Positions 40,426-52,199 of a stretch of 64,000 nt of DNA are shown in pieces. The stretch covers positions 3,162,001 through 3,226,000 of the forward strand of contig NC_059398.1 in the NCBI RefSeq assembly GCF_905220565.1, written 5' to 3'. Origin of the DNA: Melitaea cinxia (Eukaryota > Arthropoda > Insecta > Lepidoptera > Nymphalidae). Under the pieces are notes generated by a model. That model ran no database searches. It was not told where the DNA came from and saw nothing but the letters and a program-made list of their open reading frames with translations. Position 1 is the first letter of the stretch. Each line of letters opens with the position of its first letter. The translations under genes and the position numbers were made by a program.

Positions 40426-41449
40426 TAAGTAAGTGTTACTTTTATTAGTTTTTAATTGTTTTAAAGAATTTTGTATACGCTGATGTAAAAGTTAGAAGTT
40501 CTTATGTAATTATTTTTTAAATATATATCTTTTGACATTTTTTAAAATATCTTCAGGACCAATATAAAATGTTAAAGTTAGAATATCAAATATTATGTAA
40601 GTTTTACTTAAGTGTTTCTATACACAAGGCTGAAAATACATATTTTTAACAATATTATAATACCATTATTTTAAAGAGATTACAACTAATTCAATCATAG
40701 AAAGGTCTCAATTCCTGTATGGAACTAGTCTAAGATATTATCAGTGATGATACAAAGCCAGCAGTTGGGTGGTTTTCCCACCGTCGGTCGGCTTTTTAAG
40801 TTCAAAGGTGGTATTGGAATTGAGAGGGAATGGAACCTAATCCAATCACACTGTTCTACTTTGAATTGACGGATATTAAAAAATGACGCGTAATTTTATA
40901 TTGTGTACATGTTGTAAGGAAATCACAATGTACTTTCAATTTAAATGCCTAGAACGAAATAAATTTTTAAACAAAGCATTTAAAAAATTTAACTGTGTTC
41001 GATCGATATTCGATTACTAGACGAAACTTAGAATTAACAGTGGATGTCTTAAAAATATTGAATATGTCAAGTACAAATATGAAAAATACAAAATATCGTA
41101 TGTTTTTCATGGCCATAAGCGCGAAATATTTTGAAAACAAATATAAGAATCCTGAAATTCTAGCCAAGAATCATAGCCAGAATCACGCGTGCCAGAATAA
41201 CTCTTGAGACTTAAGTGAACGCTGTTGTGTCGTACGTAAAGATACAATATTATTGATTCTGACGATTTATATTCATGTTCAAGTTCACTTAAGTTATGAA
41301 AGTTAATTGATAATATGTTAAAATAGGTTTTTTATGACCAATTATATATTTTGCAACCCAATAATTCACAGACATATTTTTTGTGTACGTAAAAATACGT
41401 GAACGTGAGGTTAAATTACCGGTACTCAAATATTAAGAGAATCACTTAC

Positions 41450-41735
41450 CTGTATAACATAACGCCACATAGTCCTTCGAAGTAGCAGTTCCTTCCGTCA
41501 GGTTCCACGACACGCGGAGTTTCGACTCCTCTATCGTCCAGAGGATCGACCCCTTCCGATCTCTTCCAACTTGAACCTCCTTTTCCCCGCTGCTCTTGAT
41601 ACTGGCACTATCGTTGGCACAAGCTTCCTCGTTTTCATCCCTGTCTTCGACCACACACTCACAAGTCCGGTCTGTACACACGGTACTATCGGTTCGTTCA
41701 CTTTGCGCATAATTCGCGTCATGTTCCTCTGACAT
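41450..41735 (-). CDS. First coding exon, possibly a HECW-type E3 ubiquitin ligase (partial)
   Basis: The ATG at 41,735 opens 95 codons plus one base and ends at a strong splice donor (ACAG/GTAAGT on the minus strand, exon end 41,450). The first 65 or so residues are acidic and Cys/Ser rich and look disordered. The end of the exon reads like two beta strands, with SKLRVSWNLTEG followed by DYVALCYTG. That pattern, a VSW strand then a D-W/Y-I/V-G/A-L-Y strand, is typical of SKICH-like folds and of the N-terminal domain that precedes C2 in HECW ubiquitin ligases. The family call is inference: no C2, WW or HECT exon was seen in the 41 kb to the left, so the rest must lie outside the window. A second GTAAGT motif sits just 5' of the ATG and could be a 5' UTR donor. 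Another SKICH-like protein is the main alternative. Confidence 0.5.
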
Positions 41736-41929
41736 GACTTACCACTCAATCTAGCATCGTCGATTGCGAAGTGATAACAAAACTGAAAAGCGGGTAGGCA
41801 TTGAATTTGCCGAAAACAAAACATCCATACAACTACTTAAGTATCTAATAAAGTAATGATTAAGTTAAAACGTGTAAGAGCAAATTAATGGAATTTATTT
41901 TAAGAAAAACAAGTCTTATCATGTGAGAG

Positions 41930-42000
41930 ACAGGGGGTGGAGTGGGTAGCGACGTCGCGACGCCAGCCCGGCCGGCGCCGGTAAACCTACTGACGCCTTA
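41930..42000 (-). promoter_or_regulatory. CpG-rich promoter candidate for the minus-strand first exon
   Basis: A short GC/CpG-dense patch in very AT-rich surroundings, with overlapping CGACGTCGCG and CCGGCCGGCGCCGG. It lies about 200-260 bp upstream of the minus-strand ATG at 41,735. On the minus strand it contains TCAGT (41,993-41,989), the arthropod initiator core. The placement and the initiator suggest a transcription start; no TATA box was identified. Confidence 0.4.
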
Positions 42001-43720
42001 TGCGGTCTATACACTTGCTATCCAAGTGCAATCTGAATTATAAGCTATTTCATTGTCTTAAATATCATCCCCAACTTGTCATCAAGAATAATAATGTGAG
42101 AATTTTTTTACACAAAATATGAAAAAAAAAACAATGCAAGCAAAAACTAATAATTAGTTTGATATTTTAAGGACTAACATTTGCTTCAAAATAAAATGTA
42201 ACAATAGATTTTTGTTTTTTTTTTCTCATAATTTATCACAGTCCTCATTGTTTGACGAGCAATTACATTAATTAAAATATTCCCACGGAAAAAGTGTTCA
42301 AATAAATTCTTAGTAATCAGTTTTAAATGTGTTCAAACTTTCCTGTTGTTTTTGAGCATTTACTATGTTAGTCAATTATTTTAAAATATTAGATTATAAA
42401 AATAAATAAGAGATTTATAGATATAAAATAAAATACTATAGATAGGATTCTGTGAGACTGAGCTAATCATTGTTTGTATTTATATCTAATGAGACATCGT
42501 AGTGTCTGTTACGTAGAAAATAATATTATATATAAATAATAATACAATATATGCTATTAAATATTTACTTGAATATATATATATATATTTTTTTTTTTTA
42601 ATTATTTATCAAATACAATACAATTATACAAGTGAGTCAAACCTCCACAGTATTTTTTAAATATAAATTTTTACTGTTTTTATACTACCAAATTTCATTC
42701 TTGTATATTAGTTGCATATTAAGTTCTCATTAAAATATTAAATTTTCAAGAAATACTAATTAAAATTTTTATATGTGATGAGCTTCTACAGAAATTTATT
42801 GAAGCTCTTTTCTAGTAATAATAAAATAATAAAGGCTTACATTCAGAAAAAAGGCTGGTTAGTCAAAAGTAAATCTAAACAGCCTTTTCATATAGTATTA
42901 ACTAAACGCAGAGCCATATGCATAGCTAAAAATAAACCTGACTTGAACTTGAGATATTAAACGATATTACTAAATCTGGTATAAGTCAATAAAGTTTTTA
43001 ACTTATAATCGATAATTTTGTCGATAACCAAATAAAAACAACACCTTGCACCGATGAAAAACACCAGAAAAATGAGATAATACGTAATCATTTAGCTAAC
43101 ACCAAAACCATATTGTATAACCACGTACATTTCCGTAATAAATACTTTTAAATTTTCACTAATATCACTTTTATTCCATTTTCATGATCGTATTTTAAAA
43201 ATCTTCATCTCCGTATTTGCTACTGCAGTCCTTGTTCCCACTGACGTCGAACAAACAGGATACGTTTTTACAACCAATCAGAAAGTACAGAAAATCTGCA
43301 GGGAGATCCGGATTGGCCGTAAATTCTCTCGGGTTACTAATTTTCCGTGGATGACAGTCAAATCTATTGAACTTGACATTATATTTTCTAACGTCAATGT
43401 CACAATAAAGTACGTTTAGGATTCAGAAAAAAAAATTATAATATGTAGTTTTGAGTTAATGCAATTGTAAGGCTTATTCTTGTATTTTGTTTATGTTTTA
43501 TATTCAAAGATTTAGAATGCCTATATTTTTTTATTTCGTCCTCATTTAACTATATTACTTAAGTCTAAAAATGTTTTGAAACAGTTTAAGAACTGAAATA
43601 TCTAATAGATTGTTCGTTTGACAATTTAGGTTTGACTTATCCTTAGTACAGAAAATTGAAATTTAAAAATTGCTTAGACGCTTAACATTAACACAAACTA
43701 TATCTTTTTCTTAATTTCAG
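42001..43720. other. Intergenic region between divergent transcripts
   Basis: AT-rich, with (TA)n near 42,575-42,590. The part at 43,200-43,340 is GC-richer and has a TGACGTC (CRE-like) motif near 43,241, a plausible promoter for the 81-residue gene, whose coding exon is preceded by an acceptor site. The 61-codon frame at 42,775-42,960 (ends LNLRY) is not recognised. Confidence 0.4.
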
Positions 43721-44212
43721 CGCGTTAAGCAATCATTGAGATGACTTCCATGCCCTCAGACTCAGAATCCAATGTTAGTGGATTTATAAGATATAGTGAT
43801 AAAGATTTCAAACATCTTTATACGTCCATGATTGAGGTATGTATCGTAATTATAAGAAATACAATTAAAACATTACATTTGACGTTATGTTGGTGAAAAT
43901 ATTAGTCCTTTTTGACTTTATTAAAAGCAATTAATCAAAATTACTTAATCAATAAATAATTTCACTCAAGGAAATTTAACAGCTTTTATGCAAGCAGTTA
44001 CGATTTCGGAAGCTATTTTCGCCTTTCTAATGTTTATTTAGCCTTTTCCCCATTATTTTCAGAATATGGAGATTATCAACCAGGATTTATTACAAGTTGA
44101 AAAGAATATGAAGAACATTGTACAGCAGTCGGGTCCATTAGAAAGTCAACTGTCCGCATTGCTCCAAACCCTGCCCAAACAGAACCTGAACATGCCTATG
44201 GAGACTGAGTAA
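43721..44212 (+). CDS. Small 81-residue coiled-coil-like protein, function unknown
   Basis: Two coding exons, 43,741-43,836 and 44,063-44,212, join in phase 0 (GAG/GTATGT donor, TTTTCAG acceptor) and encode 81 residues ending in METE. A good acceptor (TTAATTTCAG, ending 43,720) sits 20 bases before the ATG, so a 5' UTR exon probably lies upstream. After a Ser-rich start comes a charged, heptad-like helical stretch from about residue 18 to 72 (YSDKDFKHLY through QLSALLQTL). Its size and shape recall small subunits of lysosome-positioning and SNARE-related complexes such as BORC (weak BORCS7-like spacing near SGPLESQL), but I do not recognise the family with confidence. An AATAAA signal lies at 44,493. 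The next gene starts about 520 bp downstream on the same strand. Confidence 0.7.
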
Positions 44213-44492
44213 AAAAATTAATTTATAGAATGTGAACATTTAGACCTCTCTTTTGTTACAAGACCTTCAAAAATATATTTCAAGTAATTATGTTCGTATA
44301 TTTTAGATTTTTTAAATATACCAATCAACTGTTATTGTTAACTCATTATTTGTGATTTTTTTATTATATTGTAATGTAAGAAGTTTAGTTTTGTAAGTAA
44401 ACAATATCATTAGGTTTCTTTTATTGAAGCTATTATATATTATATTAGGCTATTGTGTAAGTTAATATTATTATTTAAATATTACAAAATGC

Positions 44493-44498
44493 AATAAA
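44493..44498 (+). terminator. Poly(A) signal AATAAA
   Basis: Canonical hexamer 281 bases after the stop codon of the 81-residue gene and about 235 bases before the next ATG; it probably ends the upstream transcript. Confidence 0.55.
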
Positions 44499-44733
44499 GT
44501 TGATTTCTTCTGACTATGTGTCTGATTTACTTTATTTTTTTATATACTTATTACATAGGTGTTGACATCTCTATGGTAAGTAATATGTCATGAATTAAAA
44601 AATAATCATGCCATAAATGAAAAGTCAATAACATTATTAGGTATTTTTGTTCCAGTAAAGAGAACATTATTTATAATGTAAGAAGAAATCTAAAAATTAT
44701 ATTTGTTGTTATTGCTATATTTTGTAAAAACAA

Positions 44734-47700
44734 ATGGCTACTATTAGTACAAGAGCCAAGTCCCCAACTCGCACTGAAGCCATAGCTATGGCTCTTAAAC
44801 CAGGACCTATTTACAACACTGGAGTGCTTTTAGGTAAATTACTAATGTACAATACTACTACATGTTACAATAAAATAGCATAAGTATATATTGTATGATG
44901 TAATAAATATAGTTTTAAGAAAAATAAACTGATTTGATAATAATAATTTATGATAAATGTTAAAGCACAAAAAATAGAATTTAAATTTGGTACTAAAAAA
45001 ATTTCGTCTTCTTTATTATTGTGCAAAGAATTATGTGATGTTTTTGATATTTCTCAGGGAATTGGGTAGAAGATAGGATAGAGTGTCCCAGAGGAGGAAC
45101 ACTTTATTTTCCACCTACAGAAGAAATCGATTACGATAAGTTAAAACCTGAATCAAGACAACCTGATTTTCGATTCAACAAATTAAATAGTTTACAGGTA
45201 TTTAGGTTTAATTAAAACTTTTGGTTATAATTTACTGTGAGAAATGAGGTATTAATTTGAAATCAGGTCTACAGTAGTTTCTGTTACTAGCGACCCGCCT
45301 CGTATTCGCACTGGTGAAATGCTGATACTAAATATATGTACTGTAGAGTACAGAATGCCTATACAACGTTCACAGCTTTTTTTGTCATTAGAAAATACAA
45401 ACATGTTATCTTTCGATGTTACTCTTGAATTGATAAATTGTAGTTTTAGTCTAATCCTATCAAACCTAATGTACTTACTATAACTGCGCTTTAAAAATTA
45501 ACCTTAATACTGACTAAAGTACGAACACACAATTTAGAAAAAATTGTCGCGCGACCCTCCCTCCGGTACCGCCGTAACCGTTATCTGTCTGCATTTTAAA
45601 TCTGTAATATCTTCGAAAATATTCATTTACATTACATGATTTAAAGGGCCATACTGATCTATAGTAAACGCACAATTTATTAATGGTACTTAATTGGATA
45701 AAGATTAATGTTGTATTGCTTAGTCGCTTCGTAAAAAAGCCATTATTTCTCGTAAAAAGTAAAGGATAAAAAATGGTTATTGTGGGTTATCTAAGAGATA
45801 GAGATACTTATATAGACGGACTTTTTTGTAGACCTTTTTAAGATGTACAATACCTACTTTAGTATATTATTATGACATATCTCGTAGGGTTCAGCCAGCA
45901 TTTGCAATGTAAACGCAAAAAAATGTGTATATTTACGACATCACATTAGAAACCTCTATATATAAACCTTCCTCTTGAATCACTCTATCTATTAAAAACC
46001 CGCATCAAAATCCGTTTCGTAGCTTTAAAGATTTAAGCATAAATAGGGACAGACAGACAGCGTGAAGCGACTATGTTTTATACTATGTAATGTTACACAA
46101 TATCGTTTAAGACGTACATCAAATATGTACCAGGTTTAAAATTATACTTTTTAGGGATATTTGAAAAACTTTACGCAATTATACCGCTTATTTTTTGCTT
46201 GTTGAAATTAAGTTCTGACAGACAGACAATTTTATTTGTTATCAATTATTTGGCTTTATTAGGAGCCTTAGAAATCGTTTTTAATTATTTTTTTAGATAC
46301 CTACAGTCCTACACTAATTTTTGTTGTACATATAGATAGAGTAAAATCTTGTTTCCGTTAATTTTTAAGCATTTTAGCTAGATACGCGACTCGAAACGTA
46401 GGTATTTCGTATTTATTTTGTGATAACAAAAAAATTGGCCCAGTCTCAAGGAAATTTCGTTACGGACTAAAGTACAATCTTAAAAATATCTCTTGAACTT
46501 GTTATTTTGTGTTGGTGTTTTCAAAAATTATATACTCACTAGAATAAAACGTAACGGTAAAAAAAAAATACCTATATATAAAAAAACTCTAGTTTGATAA
46601 CTGATTGTAGAGCTGTTTAAGCAATGCATAAGGTTCAAGGTGACTTAATTGTCGTACTCTGCCTGTTACCTTAGCTTATGCTTGGCTTCTATAGGTACAT
46701 TGCAGCATGACGTTATATAGCCTATACTGGTCTTACATAAACATGCCTTTCAACAGAATAACAGTCTACATACACAAATATCAAGAATTGTTAGGGTAGT
46801 CAAACAAACTCGTTTTATTAATATATTTTTAAATGATTTTTTGTATTTTTCCTTGGGTTTATTCTTGTTTGTACACAGGGTAATGTGCACTCAATAATCA
46901 AACATGATAGTCACGAAACTTGCGGAAATTTTGCGACTACAACAGACTTGGTGTATAATGTTCTACCAAAACCGCTTTGTGGACCTATCATGCGTTATTA
47001 CAAAAGAAGTGCGCACCAATTTTATCCTCAACCGGATCTTACGAAGTGTTTTGTATGTATTTACAATAGAGAAATATTTTCATGGCCTATTCCAAATGTA
47101 TATACAGGTGTGTGGTTACGGCAGTAAAGAATATAGCCACCCGTGTGTCTCTTCCCGTGGGTGCCCTAAGAGGTGACTAACAGATAACACAGTTCCAATA
47201 CCACCTTGAAACTTGATAAGCCGACCGTTGGCAGGATAACCAACCAACTGCTGGCTTTGAAATACACAGGCCAAAGACGGGCAGCAGCGTATTCGGTGCG
47301 ACAAAGCCAGCCCTGCGGTCACCAACCCGCCTGCTCAGCGTGGTGACTTGGGCAAAACACACGAGTTCACGCCATTTTTGGCGCGAACTTGTGGTTGCCT
47401 ATGTCTCGGACTATGAGTGGACTACGATAGGCTGAAGTGATAATGATATTAATGATGATGACGATACCAAATGTAGAAAAATATAGCTAGCTATTGTAAA
47501 ATGTCTTATTTTGAAGAATGATCACACTTTTTAAACGAATTAAAAAAGGAAGTTCTCAATTCGATTGTATTTTTTGTAGATTACCTAACTTTTTTTTTGG
47601 AGTTTCTAAATTTTGATATTTTTTTAATTCCAAAGCTTGTGCTTTTCGTGCAGTCCCGTTTGAATATGATCCAGATCTGGAGAATTCTTTTTGAGTTATC

Positions 47701-48748
47701 CCCGATTATTGTGCATTGCAGCTACTGTACTTGTCGATATAAATTGAAGTCGTTTTACCGTCGCGATTACTGTAGCTTATAGACGTATGCAATACCAGAG
47801 GCATTGCAAGCGCGTTGCCGACCCTATCCTTAACCCCCCTCCAGAAGCTTTGGTCATCTTACTCACCAACAGGAACACAACACTGCTTATTTACCTGTGA
47901 TCTAACGTAAGGTCGAGGTACTACCCCAGTCGGACTGCTCCATAATTTGAGTAGGAAATTTCCTGCTGTGCCCTACCTCAGTTAATTGCTTGCGAGCAAC
48001 CGTAATTATGATAAATAAATTCAAATTTTTGAAATAAAATGACCAGGGTAATGTAACCGAATGGGGCTTGAAAAAAGGGCTTGAGCACGAGTGGGCCTGT
48101 ACCGATGTCTCGGATTATTCATCAACCCTTTACGAAGACACCTACGTACCTCCCATGCCTCATCAGTACTTACAACATTGTGAGAGAAAGGCTCGAAATT
48201 CGTAAGTTATATATTTGTTGTTTTTTACAGTTGGAGCATTTATAGGAATTATTATTCCTTAATCATTTAAAAGGCAGAATAACATTGGGTTTGACCATAT
48301 AAATTACTAGCTGTGCACCACAGTTCCACCTGCATTCATTGGAGAAAAACGTAATAAAAGAATATATAGCCTATGCCGACATATGGATTATCCAACTCAA
48401 AAATAATTTTTCAATTCGAATCAGTACTTCATGAGATTAGTGTGTTCAATAAAACGAACTTACAGCTTTATAATACTAGTATAGTAAATTATTATTAGAC
48501 TAATTTTACTGATATAATTTTTAAATCGTCAATTTAGTATTTGTATTCAAGGCTTATTACATTCTTGGCCTTTGACGGCGTTTCTTTCCATAAATCGTAA
48601 AAATAAATGAGTATATCTTTGTGTTAAGATGTCTGGGTGTTATGACGAGTTATAATATAAAACAAATAATTATAGTTATATATATATATTTTATTTCAGG
48701 AGCTTCACAAAAAGTTTTCTCTATAAGATGACAAAATCAAAACAATGA
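44734..48748 (+). CDS. CFAP107-like protein (putative axonemal microtubule inner protein)
   Basis: Five exons join in frame: 44,734-44,833, 45,058-45,197, 46,879-47,052, 48,047-48,201 and 48,700-48,748, giving about 205 residues. The start is the ATG opening MATISTRAKSPTR. Near the N-terminus, GVLLGNWVEDR (spanning exons 1-2) resembles the conserved Gly-Asn-Trp-hydrophobic-Glu motif of CFAP107 (human C1orf158), a ciliary doublet microtubule inner protein of similar length. The Tyr/Pro-rich C-terminal part (SDYSSTLYEDTYVPP) is also in keeping with that family. The identity is inferred from this similarity. Introns 2 and 3 are filled with repeats. Exon 4 can either read TCG-TAA straight to a stop at 48,205 or be spliced at the consensus GTAAGT inside that codon; both forms keep the Ser. 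Exons 3 and 4 both begin GGTAATGT. If the call is right, expression should be highest in testis or ciliated neurons. Confidence 0.6.
45290..46090 (+). repeat. Dispersed repeat filling intron 2 of the CFAP107-like gene
   Basis: Starts with AGCGACCCGCCTCGTATTCG CACTGG (a lepidopteran repeat head) and continues through GCATTTGCAATGTAAACGC to a GACAGACAGCGTGAAGCGAC end. It explains most of this 1.7 kb intron; no coding signal. Confidence 0.5.
47108..47462 (-). mobile_element. ATG-tailed SINE-like element in intron 3 of the CFAP107-like gene
   Basis: Minus-orientation copy from GTTACGGCAGTAAAGAATAT to a GATGATGAC tail. It starts about 55 bases after the splice donor of exon 3, so the open frame extending from exon 3 into it is intronic. 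Confidence 0.65.
47543..47758 (+). repeat. GAAGTCGG-family repeat in intron 3 of the CFAP107-like gene
   Basis: From AAAAGGAAGTTCTCAATTCG to AAATTGAAGTCGTTTTACC; internally shortened. Confidence 0.55.
47759..47990 (+). repeat. Dispersed repeat, GATTACTGTAGC family
   Basis: Copy of the 24,325 family in intron 3 of the CFAP107-like gene, including TACTACCCCAGTCGGACTGC and a CCCTACCTCAG end. Confidence 0.6.
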
Positions 48749-49114
48749 TAACATCAAGAATCATTTTTTCACTTTTTGCAAAAATTACTAGTCTTTTAAT
48801 ATCACATTTTGTTCGAGATAGGACAGTGACGTCCATATAAAAATCGTAACAATACAATAATTCTTAATGCTTTCATATCGCCGTCACCTGGCACCAACAC
48901 GAGATCAGCAAATGCACTTACAACTAAATTCACTCATTCATCTTTACAACTAATAACCACTTAAAAACTAATGTATGTGATATAACTTAACAAGATTTCT
49001 TAACATAATGGCAGTTTATGAAATTTTAGTAAAAACGATCGAAGAATAAAAAGAAAACGAAAAAAATCGTTAGTCAATGTACGAGCTACGTCAATCTGAC
49101 TAGCAGATTGAGCA

Positions 49115-51645
49115 TTAGCGAGACGTGAAGGAATTGTCTTGAGGCAATTTGATCAGTCTGGACCCACCTGGGGCTTTGAACATACTGTTTGGAATATACT
49201 GCTGCTGGGCAAAGACATTCTGAGACACAAAAGTCTGCTGAGCAAATCTGGGTTGAGGTATTTGAACATGACTGTTGTACTGCATTTGAGGAAATACTGG
49301 AGTACTTACTGGCGTAAAACTTGGTGGATGATGGGAGCTGAAACCGTTCATTCTACAGTTTTGGAAACGATCAAGTATTGTAGACTTTTCCGGTTCTCTA
49401 CAAACTGACTCTTCTCGAGATGGAGGTTGTGAGAAAATGTTTCGCTGGTTAATGCTCGAGGTTTGGGATTCAAACCCCGAACTCTGACTAGACGAGCGAC
49501 TACCATTCACATTAAATATCTGCCGTTCACCTTCTGTACCCCAGTATCCACCTGCCACCCATGAAGTACCATGACCTAGTTTACTTGGAGATATAAGGGG
49601 TCGAGCTCTATTCAAAGGAGTCGGAGCTATGAAACTAGGTGATGCAGTGAATTTACGTAAGGCAAATACTGGATTCATTTTAGAACTCTTCTTTTTAGGG
49701 CTACTTATGCACAAGGAACTTATACTTTCATCTAAATCGGAGTCTGATTCATCCTTAAGGTTCTTTTGGTACTTATTGAATGAAGGTTTTCTGAAAACAG
49801 AATCAGATAGTGGATTCGGACTGCTACTCATCACGGAATTGACACAAAATGTTGAATTCAATTTTGGTTTACTCCAAATACTGTCATTTCTTGGTGTGAA
49901 TGATCTCCCGTTGATTAGACTGTTGTTCAATGGGCTGGTTGTGTCATTGGAAGATTCTGAGAAGTTATTTAAGCCAAATTTACAAAGAGACACATCATCG
50001 TCTGTATCCAAAGATATATTATCTTCATCGTCAATCATTTTTTTTGGTGTTCTATTTGCTAAATTTTTCAGTTTCTTTGGTGTGATATTTTTTCTTGTAA
50101 TTGTTTTAACAGTCTTATTGTTCATGCTTCTATAAACAAGAGACACTGCCAATACACTCGATAGCTGAAACATGTAATTCAACAATTAATTACCTTTTAA
50201 ACTTTAATAATATATTTTAGATTCCTCAATACTATATATAACACATTTTATATATAATATAACACATTTTACTTACTTTAATTAAGCTCATTATGATCGG
50301 ATCTGTACTCAAATATACATGTCCTATTGAAGTCACAACAAATATAGACCACAACAGATCAATAAAAATGCTATATTCTGTCTTGTTAATATTCCAAAAA
50401 TGTCCTATAATCTGTATAAAACATACAAAGCTCCCTAAAGCTTTCTGCGTCAAATCATTTAGTACAGAGTTAAAGCTTGTAAATATGTCTATATCTATAG
50501 AATTATTTAATTTAATAAATTGATTCTCTAATGACGGGAATGTGAGTAGTGTCTTCATTTTAACTATAGATATAATTCTGTCTATCAGACTGTAAAATAT
50601 AATTTTTACGTTATTAACTGTACTAGCTAAATTCTTATGTTTCGAAGCGTTTTCATGGCATTCAATCGCTACTAAGACTATAAGTATTGCTGCTATCAAT
50701 CTAGACGTAGTATTAATAGTTGTTTTAATTAATTGATTTCGTTTTTCTGTTCTGCTTTTATTTTTCTCTGGTGTCCTCATTTCCAATAGCTTAGAACCCA
50801 ATAAGGTTTCTTTCTCCTTATGTAATTTCATTTGCAGGACTTTTTTGCATGGGCTACATAGCTTGTAGGCTTTATCTAGTTGATTTCTGTAATAATAAAA
50901 TAAAATTTTTTGCATCACCATTCTCATCTACATGGCAACAAATAATTATCAAATTGTTAATTATGTTTGTCTTAAGAGTGTAAAATGAAATGTTTGTACA
51001 AACGAGATGAAATCGTAATGAGATAGATAACAGAAATAATTTACATACACTCATTTGTCAGTGAATGAAAAAAAAAGATGTTTACCTGTAAATATCAATT
51101 TCTTCATCATATCTATTTTCATTCAGAGGAACAAAGTTTGCAAGTTGTGTCACCTTGAGCTGTTGGTTAATATTACACATTTTGCAGAGGCCATTTTTAG
51201 GCGGGCTTCTTTTGAACGATTTCGGACTTTTGGAAACATATTCACTTGAAGGACTCAAAACTTTATTATAGCCACCGTCCTATAATATACGTAATGAAAT
51301 TATTAAACGCCGCTGAAAATAAGTTAACCTTGACATTCGTATTTCTTTATAAAAAAGGTGTACCTTTGTAAAGCCATTGTACTGATCGCACTTTGGACAT
51401 GTCCAACTATTCCTTAGGTTGAACTTCACCCAAGCATTTGTATTGCAGAACCAACAATTCACTCTCCAAGGCAGCGTTGACCTGATTCGAGAAATATTAG
51501 TATTATAAGTTTTTTTATCAGGCGGGAAAGTATTATAACCTAATAGGACTTACCGCAAATTATATAGAAGTTTTAACAGTAATAATGTACACAGAATTGC
51601 AGGTATTGTAATCAGTGCGTATTCCATTACATAAGGAAATTTCAT
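49115..51645 (-). CDS. TMEM201: TMEM201/Samp1/Ima1 inner nuclear membrane protein
   Basis: Five minus-strand exons join in frame: 51,645-51,554, 51,481-51,364, 51,279-51,086, 50,886-50,277 and 50,164-49,115, encoding about 687 residues (human TMEM201 is similar in length). The family acts at the inner nuclear membrane, where it links to the LINC complex and helps nuclear positioning. Residues 8-27 form a hydrophobic anchor. An Ima1-type zinc region follows, with CWFC (40-43), CPKC (59-62), CKMC (102-105) and CSPC (145-148). Exon 4 carries several further membrane segments (LIAAILIVLVAI, FVCFIQIIGHFW, IDLLWSIFVVTSIGHVYL), and the last exon starts with another (LSSVLAVSLVY). The long C-terminal tail (about 330 residues) is Ser/Asn/Gln/Pro rich with SxxPKKK-type patches and is probably disordered and nucleoplasmic. 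The gene is divergent from TTC27 and convergent with the CFAP107-like gene. Confidence 0.88.
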
Positions 51646-52199
51646 TTTTGGTCAAGTTTTGTTATATATTTTATAAAATCATATCTTTACTTCTTAACCT
51701 AAAAATACACGACACCCACCCACCATCACTACAACACAACAGATAAACAATATAACAATATTCTTGTAAGAATTGCTTACAAAAAACGATTAAAAACAAT
51801 TTACATTCTTTGGTATTATTTATTATTATTTCTAAATTGAATACTATGAAATAAAATATTTAAATAATCAAATGAATATTTTTTTTTATAAGATATTTTT
51901 CTGTCTACTTTATTAGTCAGTTAGTCACTGTTTCTCAATTTCTCACTCTATGCTCCATGATTTCTCACGATAATGCAAATCAAGACTACTAGGTACTACG
52001 TCAAAGTCAAAAACACATGTACCGTACAGTATACGCTATTCCTGTGATTTTGCCTGTGATTCTATCACTAATAAGTTTGTCTAAAAGTTCAAAAATATTT
52101 TGTTCTACAAAAAATTATACATATATTGTGATTTGTGAACAATAATAAAAAACTTTTTAAAACGTTTTTAATTTTGTTTAATAATTAATAAACATTAAA
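51646..52199. promoter_or_regulatory. Head-to-head intergenic region between TMEM201 and TTC27
   Basis: The two start codons are 554 bp apart on opposite strands and no repeat was recognised between them, so promoter elements for both genes should lie here. The region is very AT-rich with no CpG island. A stretch near 51,900-52,070 is somewhat more mixed in composition. No core promoter motif could be assigned with confidence. Confidence 0.5.

Noticed and set aside
41531..41824. 97-codon minus-strand frame overlapping the HECW-like exon
   Set aside because: Different reading frame of the same DNA; the chosen frame has the better donor fit and the structured VSW/ALCY strands.
49629..50135. 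168-codon plus-strand frame
   Set aside because: Antisense shadow of the last TMEM201 exon.
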